Assembly (NCBI GenBank): GCA_030693295.1
Contig: JAUYAT010000034.1
Location: 1 to 54,276 of the forward strand
Direction: 5' to 3'
DNA length: 54,276 nucleotides
Origin: a bacterium
GTDB lineage: Bacteria; Patescibacteriota; Patescibacteriia; Patescibacteriales; VMTK01
Made by a program: the position numbers and the translations under genes
The notes under the pieces: model-generated
What the model was told of the DNA's origin: nothing
The model's input: only the letters and a program-made list of their open reading frames with translations
Database searches by the model: none
Part shown: positions 30,065-37,763 of the stretch, piece after piece
How positions within the stretch are numbered: the stretch's first letter is position 1
Layout: each line of letters opens with the position of its first letter

Positions 30065-31063
30065 TTAATCCTTGAAGCCGGCGGCAATCACTGTAATTTT
30101 GATCGCTCCCTCGGGAACACTCTTATCATAAATCGCGCCAAAAATAATTTTTGCGTCTGGATCGGCGGAGGCGGTAATAATCTTTGCCGCTTCATTAATC
30201 TCCGAAAGAGTAAGGTCGACTCCGCCGGCAGCTGCAAAAAGGATGCCCTGCGCGCCATCAATAGAAATATCGAGCAATGGAGAGCTGATCGCTTTCTTGG
30301 CGGCCTCAACCGCGCGTGTGTCTCCTGTGGCCTGTCCGATCCCTATAATCGCCAGGCCTGCTTCGGCCATAATGGTTCGGATGTCGGCAAAATCAACATT
30401 AATGATTCCTGGTTTAAGAATAAGTTCGGAAATTCCTTGAATCGCGTTTTTTAATACATCGTCACACAAAGCAAAAGTATTTTTGAGGGTAGTATTTTTA
30501 TTGCTCAAGGCAAGGAGCCGGTTATTGGGAATCACAATAACGGTATCTACTGCATTAATAAGCCGTTCAAGCCCGTCTTCAGCTATTCTTGCGCGTTGCG
30601 CTCCCTCAAACGAAAAGGGTTTGGTGACCACCGCGATACTTAAAGACCCCTGGTTTTTTGCGGTTTCCGCAATAATTGGCGAGGCGCCGGTGCCGGTTCC
30701 CCCGCCTAATCCGCAGGTTATAAACACTAAATCCGCCCCTTTCAGGGCATCCTGGATTTCGCTTTTAGTTCCTTTGGCGGCTCGACAACCAATTTCGGGG
30801 TTCATCCCCGCGCCCAATCCCTTGGTAAAATTTTTGCCAATATGTATTTTTTTGTCCGCCTGGTTGCGGTGAAGATCCTGCATATCGCAATTTACCGCAA
30901 TAAAATCAACTCCGCTAACGCCGGAGTTAATCATGTGATCAATCGCATTGCCCCCTGAGCCGCCGACGCCCACCACTTTGATATTGGCCCCGAATCGCAT
31001 TTCGGGATTCAACGCCTCGCGAGCGCCGGAATTATTTACTTCAGCTTTTGTCGCAGGAGTCAT
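30065..31063 (-). CDS. ftsZ: FtsZ-family GTPase lacking a C-terminal tail
   Basis: IKVVGVGGSGGNAIDHM; GLGGGTGTGASPIIAE tubulin signature; ends at GAIKITVIAAGFKD. Confidence 0.92.
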   Translation of the reverse strand: MTPATKAEVNNSGAREALNPEMRFGANIKVVGVGGSGGNAIDHMINSGVSGVDFIAVNCDMQDLHRNQADKKIHIGKNFTKGLGAGMNPEIGCRAAKGTKSEIQDALKGADLVFITCGLGGGTGTGASPIIAETAKNQGSLSIAVVTKPFSFEGAQRARIAEDGLERLINAVDTVIVIPNNRLLALSNKNTTLKNTFALCDDVLKNAIQGISELILKPGIINVDFADIRTIMAEAGLAIIGIGQATGDTRAVEAAKKAISSPLLDISIDGAQGILFAAAGGVDLTLSEINEAAKIITASADPDAKIIFGAIYDKSVPEGAIKITVIAAGFKD

Positions 31064-31085
31064 AAAATTCCAAGTGAATTATCAC

Positions 31086-31403
31086 TTATTTTCTTTTGGC
31101 GCGTGATTTTGGCGACTCTAATTTTGCAATCCTTTTTTGCAATTTTACATTTTCCTTCTCAAGCTCGCTTTCTTTATATTTAGTGTTCAGGTAAGAGTCC
31201 GTCTCCCACCAATTGATGCCGATTTGTTGGGCTTTGTCAACGGAAGCAATAAGCAGTCGTATCTTAATCGTCAAAAGCTCAACATCAGCTAATTTAATCT
31301 GAATATCTCCCGCAATGACAATGCCCTTATCCAAAACGCGCTCTAAAATATCGGCTAAGTTTGTCGATTGAATGGAATGGACTATTTGTTGGTTATTGCT
31401 CAT
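31086..31403 (-). CDS. gvpJ: GvpA-family minor gas vesicle protein (GvpJ/M/S-like)
   Basis: LADILERVLDKGIVIAGDIQIKLADVELLTIKIRLLIASVDKA. Confidence 0.8.
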   Translation of the reverse strand: MSNNQQIVHSIQSTNLADILERVLDKGIVIAGDIQIKLADVELLTIKIRLLIASVDKAQQIGINWWETDSYLNTKYKESELEKENVKLQKRIAKLESPKSRAKRK

Positions 31404-31412
31404 AATTTTTAT

Positions 31413-31500
31413 TTACCCCGTTAGAAAATTTATTTTTGATGAATCTTTAGAGAATAATTTTTCAGGAAGTAATGAATGTTGATTTTCTAACGGGGTTTAC
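31413..31500. repeat. TIR element (~88 bp) ACCCCGTTAGAAAAT...ATTTTCTAACGGGGT
   Basis: Terminal inverted repeats; overlaps the stop codon of the GvpK fusion gene. Confidence 0.65.
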
Positions 31501-32078
31501 ATTAAATTCCCTAATGGTCCGAGGTCTAAATTTAATTCTTCGTCCTCTAATCCAAATATGGCTTTCATCTCTTCAATTTTTTTATCTAAGGCCTTGAAAG
31601 TCAGGCCGAGTTTTTGAATTTCAACCTCAGAAAGATTGCCTTTTGTGATTCTACGTTTCGCTTCTCTATACATCAAGTCCTTTATCAGCTTCACGAGGGT
31701 TAAGACTAATTGGGCGATTCCTTTTTCGGCTTTTTCCGGATTAGCGGCTTCAATTATTCCGGGTATGTTCCTTTCCGCTCTCTCTATTTCTTGCTCCAAA
31801 CTTCTGATATACTCCTCGTCTTCTTTACTAACCGCTCCACCGAAAGAATCGTCTCCCCTTCGCAAAACTTCTGCTCGACTAATGGAAGTAATGAGAAGTT
31901 TAAGGCCGATAAATATAAGATCTACATCCGCAACTCTAATAACCACCTCACCGTCCAAAACCGCTCCTTTTTCTAAAACTTTATCTAAAGCATCTATTAA
32001 AGTAACCCTTTCCTCTATGGGCGGTCTTTCTGAAGTCGCAATATTTGCTAATGTTTTTACCCCGTTAGAAATTTTCAT
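31497..32078 (-). CDS. GvpA/J/S-like domain fused to GvpK
   Basis: N-terminal TLIDALDKVLEKGAVLDGEVVIRVADVDLIFIGLKLLITS; C-terminal GIAQLVLTLVKLIKDLMYREAKRRI...GLTFKALDKKIEEMKAIFGLEDEELNLDLGPLG. Confidence 0.85.
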   Translation of the reverse strand: MKISNGVKTLANIATSERPPIEERVTLIDALDKVLEKGAVLDGEVVIRVADVDLIFIGLKLLITSISRAEVLRRGDDSFGGAVSKEDEEYIRSLEQEIERAERNIPGIIEAANPEKAEKGIAQLVLTLVKLIKDLMYREAKRRITKGNLSEVEIQKLGLTFKALDKKIEEMKAIFGLEDEELNLDLGPLGNLM

Positions 32079-32143
32079 AATTTTTCTCTTATTACACTCG
32101 CTATAAATCTTATCTGCCGAGTATTGATTTCTAATGGGGTGAA
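32058..32143. repeat. TIR element (~86 bp) overlapping the start of the GvpK fusion gene
   Basis: ACCCCGTTAGAAATT...TTTCTAATGGGGT; encodes N-terminal ISNGVK. Confidence 0.6.
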
Positions 32144-32163
32144 TTTTGGGGGTGCTTCATAAA

Positions 32164-32997
32164 TTACACAAAGTTATAAGGAGGCCATGGGCCGCTTGAT
32201 TCAAAAATAAAACCTATTTTTTCATATTCGGCCCGCAACTTTTGCATCTCCTTTTGGAACTTATCAACCTTTTCTTTTTTTACAAGGAATGCCCCGTTAA
32301 AAATCATCGGATCGTTTCTTTGAGTTAATTCTTTTCCGAGAATTCTGTTTTCTTTTAATTCTTCAGCTAACCCCTTGAGCTTTTCAAGAAAAAGAGGGAT
32401 GTAATTATTATTTATAGAATTTTTCGCCTCTCTTTTAACCATTTCATTTATTTCCTCTTCTAAAAAATATTGTCTGCCGGCTGGCAAAGATTTAATTTCT
32501 TCAAGTTTGCTTTGGATCATTGGTGATTTCTTTTTAATTTCATTTTCAAGAAGTTGGGATTTCAAATAGATTTTCACCGATCGTTCCTCTTTTCCCTGCA
32601 AGCCGTCAAGAAGGCCTTTAAACTTTAAGTAATCTTTCTTTAAAGAACCTATTAAGCTCCCTTTATCCTTAAATATCGTCCCAAATTTCATGGGAATAAT
32701 CAGCCCATCAGAGTTATTCATCGCTGTCTCAATTGCCTTTTCATGCATCAGGGCTTTATCTTTTATCCATTCCAGATCCTCTCGCGCCCTTCTTTGAATT
32801 TCTTCTGACCCGAATTCCTTTAAAAAAACCTCGCTCACTACCGCCTCAATATCCTTATAAGGAATGGAGAAAACTTTTTCCCCGCCAATACTTTCACCAG
32901 TGTCTTTATTTGATAGTTTTTTTATTTTTACGGATGGGCTCGCCTCGCTGAAGCTTCGGCGAAGCGGGCAGATCCCATAAAGATAAAGTCCTTTCAT
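32164..32997 (-). CDS. gvpL: GvpF/GvpL family protein
   Basis: LYLYGICPL...FSIPYKDIEAVVSEV...HEKAIETAMNNSDGLIIPMKFGTIF...GPWPPYNFV. Confidence 0.88.
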   Translation of the reverse strand: MKGLYLYGICPLRRSFSEASPSVKIKKLSNKDTGESIGGEKVFSIPYKDIEAVVSEVFLKEFGSEEIQRRAREDLEWIKDKALMHEKAIETAMNNSDGLIIPMKFGTIFKDKGSLIGSLKKDYLKFKGLLDGLQGKEERSVKIYLKSQLLENEIKKKSPMIQSKLEEIKSLPAGRQYFLEEEINEMVKREAKNSINNNYIPLFLEKLKGLAEELKENRILGKELTQRNDPMIFNGAFLVKKEKVDKFQKEMQKLRAEYEKIGFIFESSGPWPPYNFV

Positions 32998-33048
32998 AAT
33001 TTCAGAATAAATTCTTTTTATAATTTCAGATTTTAATGAAAAAAGCTC

Positions 33049-33453
33049 TTACACTTCTGGATTCAGAGCCGTATCAACTCTTTTACGAAGATCAGTTCGT
33101 TTATAACTAATAATCTTCCCGCTCTCGTCAACTCGCACCTCATAAGCGCCCAAAACATCCATCCCGTCAGGAATCGATGCCTTCTCAATTACTTCTATAG
33201 TCGCTATCAACTCATTGCCCTCTTTTTTAAAGCCAATCGCCGACGGAGATTTAAACCCGGTTAAGTCGGCGAGTTCTTTTTTTGCTTTTTCCAGTATGTC
33301 TTTTGTAGCCATATTTTTGATCTTTTCACCCCGTTGATCCGCCAGCTGGCGGATTATTTGGGATTGATTTAGCGTTTTTTTCATATTTTTAATTTTAACT
33401 CCCTTATTGGACTTTTTCGACCTTTTGATTCCTTTTGTTTTCAATTGAACCAT
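33049..33453 (-). CDS. gvpO: GvpO family protein with variable N-terminus
   Basis: AKKELADLTGFKSPSAIGFKKEGNELIATIEVIEKASIPDGMDVLGAYEVRVDESGKIISYKRTDLRKR. Confidence 0.85.
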   Translation of the reverse strand: MVQLKTKGIKRSKKSNKGVKIKNMKKTLNQSQIIRQLADQRGEKIKNMATKDILEKAKKELADLTGFKSPSAIGFKKEGNELIATIEVIEKASIPDGMDVLGAYEVRVDESGKIISYKRTDLRKRVDTALNPEV

Positions 33454-33487
33454 AGATTTAGGATTATTTTTTATATTTTAATATCCA

Positions 33488-33706
33488 TCACGCGCGCCTC
33501 TCTTTTGCTTTCCGTATAGCCTCTAATCTCTTTAGTATCTCCTCCTCTCGTTTGATTAATTCTTCTTCGCTGATTTGATCTGTTTCAAAAAGGGTGCGGA
33601 CATTAAGAAGCTCGTCTTTCAGTTTTGATTCATCAGTAACTTCCCGCTCGGCTATTTCCTGCAGTTTCTCAGCTAGCCAGATTAAACCATCATCAATAAG
33701 AAACAT
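33488..33706 (-). CDS. gvpG: GvpG family protein
   Basis: FLIDDGLIWLAEKLQEIAEREVTDESKLKDELLNVRTLFETDQISEEELIKREEEILKRL. Confidence 0.85.
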   Translation of the reverse strand: MFLIDDGLIWLAEKLQEIAEREVTDESKLKDELLNVRTLFETDQISEEELIKREEEILKRLEAIRKAKERRA

Positions 33707-33709
33707 AAG

Positions 33710-34504
33710 TTAATTGAGGCTTATTTTTAAACCAACAAAGTTATACAAAGGAAAGGGGCCGGAACAGTTAAGCTTGGTGTTGGGAAAACTTTGAGCAAGT
33801 ATTCCTGCCCTTCGGCTAAATTCATCTTCTCCTCCTTTTTTTATTAAAAACGCGGCATTCAAAATCATATTTTCTCCAAAGAGTTGTTGCTCCTTAAGTT
33901 CTTCAGCTAAATCGCCGATGGCCTTGATTATATTTTGAGCTTCATCTTGCTTTCTTTTCTCTAATAATTTTCCAATAAATTCTCCCACGGCTATTTTCCG
34001 TTGATAGGTTAAGTGTGTTTTTTTTAACCGCTGAAGTTCTGGATTCTTGGCAATTTCTTGAAAAATAAATTGCATATTCGGCCAAAACGCTTTCAACCCC
34101 ACTTCTGTCTTGCCTTTAAATTTCTGGAGAAGTTCCTCAAATTCAGCCCTTCTTTCTTTAAGAATCTTCTTTATTTGATCTTCAGTATTAGCAATGTTGC
34201 TAAAGCTAAAAGGAAGAACATCATAATGCTTCATCACTTCCTCAATTGGTTTCTGGTGTGCAATAATGTGCTCTCGCCATAAAGGATAGTGATCGCATGA
34301 CGTATCGCTCACTATACAGGAAAGGTTTCCTTGATTAACCGCATAAGCGGCATTTCCTTCTAGGCCAACGAGATTTCCGCCCGAGGCGGATCCGCCTTTG
34401 GCGGAAAATCGATCTTTAGGAACTTTGCCTTTGATAATGCAGTGAAGATATTTTCCTGTTATGTTACTCACCCCGTTAGACATTTTTTGTTGTTTTTCTA
34501 ACAT
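33710..34504 (-). CDS. gvpF: GvpF/GvpL family protein
   Basis: GKYLHCIIKGK...YAVNQGNLSCIVSDT...HQKPIEEVMKHYDVLPFSF...CSGPFPLYNFV. Confidence 0.87.
   Translation of the reverse strand: MLEKQQKMSNGVSNITGKYLHCIIKGKVPKDRFSAKGGSASGGNLVGLEGNAAYAVNQGNLSCIVSDTSCDHYPLWREHIIAHQKPIEEVMKHYDVLPFSFSNIANTEDQIKKILKERRAEFEELLQKFKGKTEVGLKAFWPNMQFIFQEIAKNPELQRLKKTHLTYQRKIAVGEFIGKLLEKRKQDEAQNIIKAIGDLAEELKEQQLFGENMILNAAFLIKKGGEDEFSRRAGILAQSFPNTKLNCSGPFPLYNFVGLKISLN
34374..34409. repeat. in-frame palindromic element (TTTCCGCCCGAGGCGGATCCGCCTTTGGCGGAAAA) inside gvpF
   Basis: Encodes FSAKGGSASGGN; also at 39883, 41671, 42313. Confidence 0.8.
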
Positions 34505-34549
34505 AATAACTTCTCGAACTATATGTAATTAAGATGTCTAACGGGGCTC
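34468..34549. repeat. TIR element (~82 bp) overlapping the gvpF start
   Basis: ACCCCGTTAGACAT...ATGTCTAACGGGGC; encodes KMSNGVSN. Confidence 0.6.
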
Positions 34550-34570
34550 ATAATACTTTTTTTCTTTCTT

Positions 34571-34912
34571 TTATTCATTTGTCTGTTCAGCAGCCCAAAT
34601 TTGCTTTAGGGCAACGACCAATCCGGCGGCTGAAACAAAAGCAATGAAACTGTTCAAGGCCGGAGTAATGACGGGCGTCAATTTACCAAACTCTAAGCCG
34701 GCCACTCCCACCACCAGCAAGGTAATTACCGCAACTAAAAAGGGGGTGCTTTCCTTTTCTTTGATGTTCAGGAATCCCACGATAAGACCAAAAACAAAAA
34801 GGAGAACGGCTAAATTCGGTACAGCCACAAATCCAGCCAATATCGCTAAGACAATCCCGCCAAGAAACGCCCAATGACCAATGCGTGTTAAGCCCATATT
34901 TTTTAATTCCAT
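34571..34912 (-). CDS. small polytopic membrane protein (about 4 TM) adjacent to the ArsA-like ATPase
   Basis: 113 aa, strongly hydrophobic segments. Confidence 0.7.
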   Translation of the reverse strand: MELKNMGLTRIGHWAFLGGIVLAILAGFVAVPNLAVLLFVFGLIVGFLNIKEKESTPFLVAVITLLVVGVAGLEFGKLTPVITPALNSFIAFVSAAGLVVALKQIWAAEQTNE

Positions 34913-34954
34913 ATTTTTTAAATTCCTTTCAAAGTTTTTATTTATAGTCGACCT

Positions 34955-35893
34955 TTAATTGGAGAATAATTCTCCGGCTAAATTTTTTAAGTTTTTGATT
35001 CCTCTAATTTCTTCGGGGTGTAAAATAATTTCTGAAATGTTAAAATTTGCAAATTTTTTCTTGATTTCGTTGATGTATCTTTCCTGATTTTTCCTTCTTG
35101 ATTGGCAAAAATCGCATTTATTTTCGGGGAAGATATTGTTAATAATGATGTGGCTTGCCGGGATGCGCGTTTTTTCTAAATCCTTTACTAAATCTTCTGT
35201 TTCCAGAACTCCCATTGCTTCGGCGATGGTAACGACTATGAATTCTGTTTTGGCCGGATCCTGAAGAAGGCTCCTTACTTTTTTAACTGTTTTTTTCATC
35301 TCCAGAAGGAACTCATCGGCTTTTTCAATTTTTTTCTTCCCAGAGAATCGCTCTGTCATATAGTGATATTTCCAGCGCAAGCTGGCTAAAAATTTAATCC
35401 AGTTATCCAGAAGTTCGGGAAGAGCTAATAGCCGCAAAGTATGCCCCGTAGGCGCGGTATCAACTAAGTATAAGTCGTATTCTTTGCTATCCATAAAATC
35501 GGTTATTTTTTTCAGCCCCATAACCTCGTCTAATCCCGGGATATCAAGCTCAAACATTTCTCCCGCTTCTTGATCGGATAAATATGTGCCCTGATTTAAA
35601 ATATCTAAAATATCCTCGCCGTATTCTTTTTTAAATTCTTCAAGAACTTTCTTGGCATCAATTTCCATCGCCCACAGATTGGCAACGCCAGTAATTTTTA
35701 CGGGCTCATTGGACAATTTTTGTTCCAAACTATCTGCCAATGACGGCGCCGGATCAGTGGTAAAAATTAAGGTTTTGCGAGTCTTGGCAAAATGAACCGC
35801 TAACGCGCTCGCAATTGTTGTCTTGCCCACGCCGCCTTTTCCTCCGATTAAGATAAACTGCAAATTTTTATGCGTCAGATCGCTTAATGACAT
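34955..35893 (-). CDS. ArsA/Get3 (TRC40)-family ATPase
   Basis: FILIGGKGGVGKTTIASALAVHFA; FTTDPAPSLADSL; DTAPTGHTLRLLALPE; NNIFPENKCDFCQSRRKNQERYI. Confidence 0.92.
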   Translation of the reverse strand: MSLSDLTHKNLQFILIGGKGGVGKTTIASALAVHFAKTRKTLIFTTDPAPSLADSLEQKLSNEPVKITGVANLWAMEIDAKKVLEEFKKEYGEDILDILNQGTYLSDQEAGEMFELDIPGLDEVMGLKKITDFMDSKEYDLYLVDTAPTGHTLRLLALPELLDNWIKFLASLRWKYHYMTERFSGKKKIEKADEFLLEMKKTVKKVRSLLQDPAKTEFIVVTIAEAMGVLETEDLVKDLEKTRIPASHIIINNIFPENKCDFCQSRRKNQERYINEIKKKFANFNISEIILHPEEIRGIKNLKNLAGELFSN

Positions 35894-35911
35894 AAACGTT
35901 ATTATTCTTTA

Positions 35912-37021
35912 TTATTCTTTTTGCTGTTTCTTTGATTCATCCACTATGGCCGCGATTAAAGCGCCTTTAGTAACGCTGTGCAACGGTTGCGAGGCGAGCC
36001 GTATTTCTCCTAATTCAACAGGCATGGGGAATCTCTGCAGGGCTTCCTGAAACCGTTTGAGAAACCCTGTTGGCTTGGCAGTGCCTCCGGAAAGTATTAT
36101 TGTCAAAGGCCTTTCCAGATGTATAGCTGATTTCTCAAGCTCGGTTTTGAGATGTCCAACTACATAATCAAGCAAGATATCATAATAGATGGATAGCGCC
36201 TGTTCCATTCTTGAAAGATTTTCTCTTTTATCTAAATCCAAACAGGACTCTTTCCAACCGGTGACAATACTTACTGGCTCGCCCACGGCTCTGGCCGCCT
36301 GTTTATCTATCCAGTCTCCTCCGCGAGCAACACTGAAGGATAGAACAGGAATTGATAGGTTAGCCAAACAGACATTCACCATTCCGCCGCCGAAAGAAAA
36401 AGCCAGCCCGGTAAAGTTTTCTTCAGCCAGTTCAGAAAATACCACTGCCAAACCTTCATTGATCGGCTTCGGGGCGTAGCCAAGACTTGAGAGAAAACCG
36501 TCAATAATGCGCTGATGATAAAGAACGTCAAAATCAGCATCAATCGGCTGGGCCGGAACTGAATAATAAACTGTTTCACCCGCCTGATGATGAGAACCGA
36601 CAGCGCTGGCAATCAGCAGCTTAATAATGGGAAGAGCGTCTTTTTCTTTGGGACTAATTACCCCCTGCTCTAACGGCCGCCTGACATTGCGCTGAAACAA
36701 ATTTGCGAAGCGCAGCGCCTCATTACCAACAACATAAAATTGGTCTCCATTTCGGATATACTTCACCTCGTCTCTGGCAAATACTTCTTTAATGTAATCA
36801 CTGGCTGGCAGGTCAAAAAAGGCATCTCGTTCTATTCTAAACACGACCTCATTGCCGATTTTTTCAGCAGCATAGATAAAGGCGGTGCCAACATCTAATC
36901 CCTTTCCGATCTGCAATGTTTGTGCCGCTTGAATTTTCTTGGCTTGTTTGGGAACAAGTATTTTGGCGCGAGATTTCATTCTGGTTTGGTGTTTTGATTT
37001 TGCTTTTGATTTTTTATTCAT
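35912..37021 (-). CDS. actin/Hsp70-fold ATPase
   Basis: KGLDVGTAFIYAA (phosphate 1), LAFSFGGGMVNVCLA (phosphate 2), TIILSGGTAKPTGFLKRFQEAL (adenosine motif). Confidence 0.8.
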   Translation of the reverse strand: MNKKSKAKSKHQTRMKSRAKILVPKQAKKIQAAQTLQIGKGLDVGTAFIYAAEKIGNEVVFRIERDAFFDLPASDYIKEVFARDEVKYIRNGDQFYVVGNEALRFANLFQRNVRRPLEQGVISPKEKDALPIIKLLIASAVGSHHQAGETVYYSVPAQPIDADFDVLYHQRIIDGFLSSLGYAPKPINEGLAVVFSELAEENFTGLAFSFGGGMVNVCLANLSIPVLSFSVARGGDWIDKQAARAVGEPVSIVTGWKESCLDLDKRENLSRMEQALSIYYDILLDYVVGHLKTELEKSAIHLERPLTIILSGGTAKPTGFLKRFQEALQRFPMPVELGEIRLASQPLHSVTKGALIAAIVDESKKQQKE

Positions 37022-37054
37022 ATTTTGTTATACGAATTATTTAATCTGTAATTT

Positions 37055-37438
37055 TCAACTTTTTGCGGTTGTCAGTCGTTTAAGGCTTTTTTGTATCGAG
37101 CGAGCGTCTGCCACTTCAGTGGTTGGGCCCTTGCCTAAATTATGCTCAGTGAAACGGGGCTCTCCGGCCATAAATTCTCTACCTGCCCCGTGGCATCCCG
37201 AAGGGATTGCTTCGGGGTTGATAAAATGAATTTTATGCTCCAATAACGACCTTCCACTGGCGGTTAAAATGAATACATTATTGGCGATCTTTTTAATTAA
37301 TTTCTGGTTTAGTAATTCCCTGGAAACCAAAGAGGCATAATCAGAACTCAAGCCCGTCTCTTTGCTAATTATCCGCATAGAGCAACGGCCTCCTAATTGA
37401 TAGATAATATTTAATATTTCCAATTCTCTTGAAGTCAT
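37055..37438 (-). CDS. small winged-HTH DNA-binding protein
   Basis: MTSRELEILNIIYQLGGRCSMRIISKETGLSSDYASLVSRELLNQKLI. Confidence 0.65.
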   Translation of the reverse strand: MTSRELEILNIIYQLGGRCSMRIISKETGLSSDYASLVSRELLNQKLIKKIANNVFILTASGRSLLEHKIHFINPEAIPSGCHGAGREFMAGEPRFTEHNLGKGPTTEVADARSIQKSLKRLTTAKS

Positions 37439-37758
37439 ACTGATTGAGATTTGAGCGCATCGCTCATTTCCTTATCTAATTCTTTTAATTTATCTTTCAC
37501 CTTGCTAAGCTCGTTTCTTCTATTTTCTAATTGCTTTTTCTTTTCAATGAGATTCAACCAAATCTTTTCCATCTTGACTATTTCTTCATCAACCGCCGCT
37601 GTTTCCCGCTCTATGGAAGCCAATTTTTGAACAAATTCTTCGGCAAATTTATTACTTGCCCCGTTAGAAAAATTTTCTCTAACTTTATTAACCTGCACCA
37701 CCTGATTTCTGGCGGCCTTGAGCGTTTCAATGGTTTTCGGATCAAATTGTGGATTCAT
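37435..37758 (-). CDS. coiled-coil hypothetical protein of the gas vesicle cluster
   Basis: Heptad-rich; overlaps the HTH gene by 4 nt. Confidence 0.55.
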   Translation of the reverse strand: MNPQFDPKTIETLKAARNQVVQVNKVRENFSNGASNKFAEEFVQKLASIERETAAVDEEIVKMEKIWLNLIEKKKQLENRRNELSKVKDKLKELDKEMSDALKSQSV

Positions 37759-37763
37759 ATTGA

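Noticed and set aside
34955-35893. ArsA-like ATPase as part of an arsenic resistance operon
   Set aside because: No arsB, arsC, arsD or arsR-type partners recognised; neighbours are gas vesicle genes.
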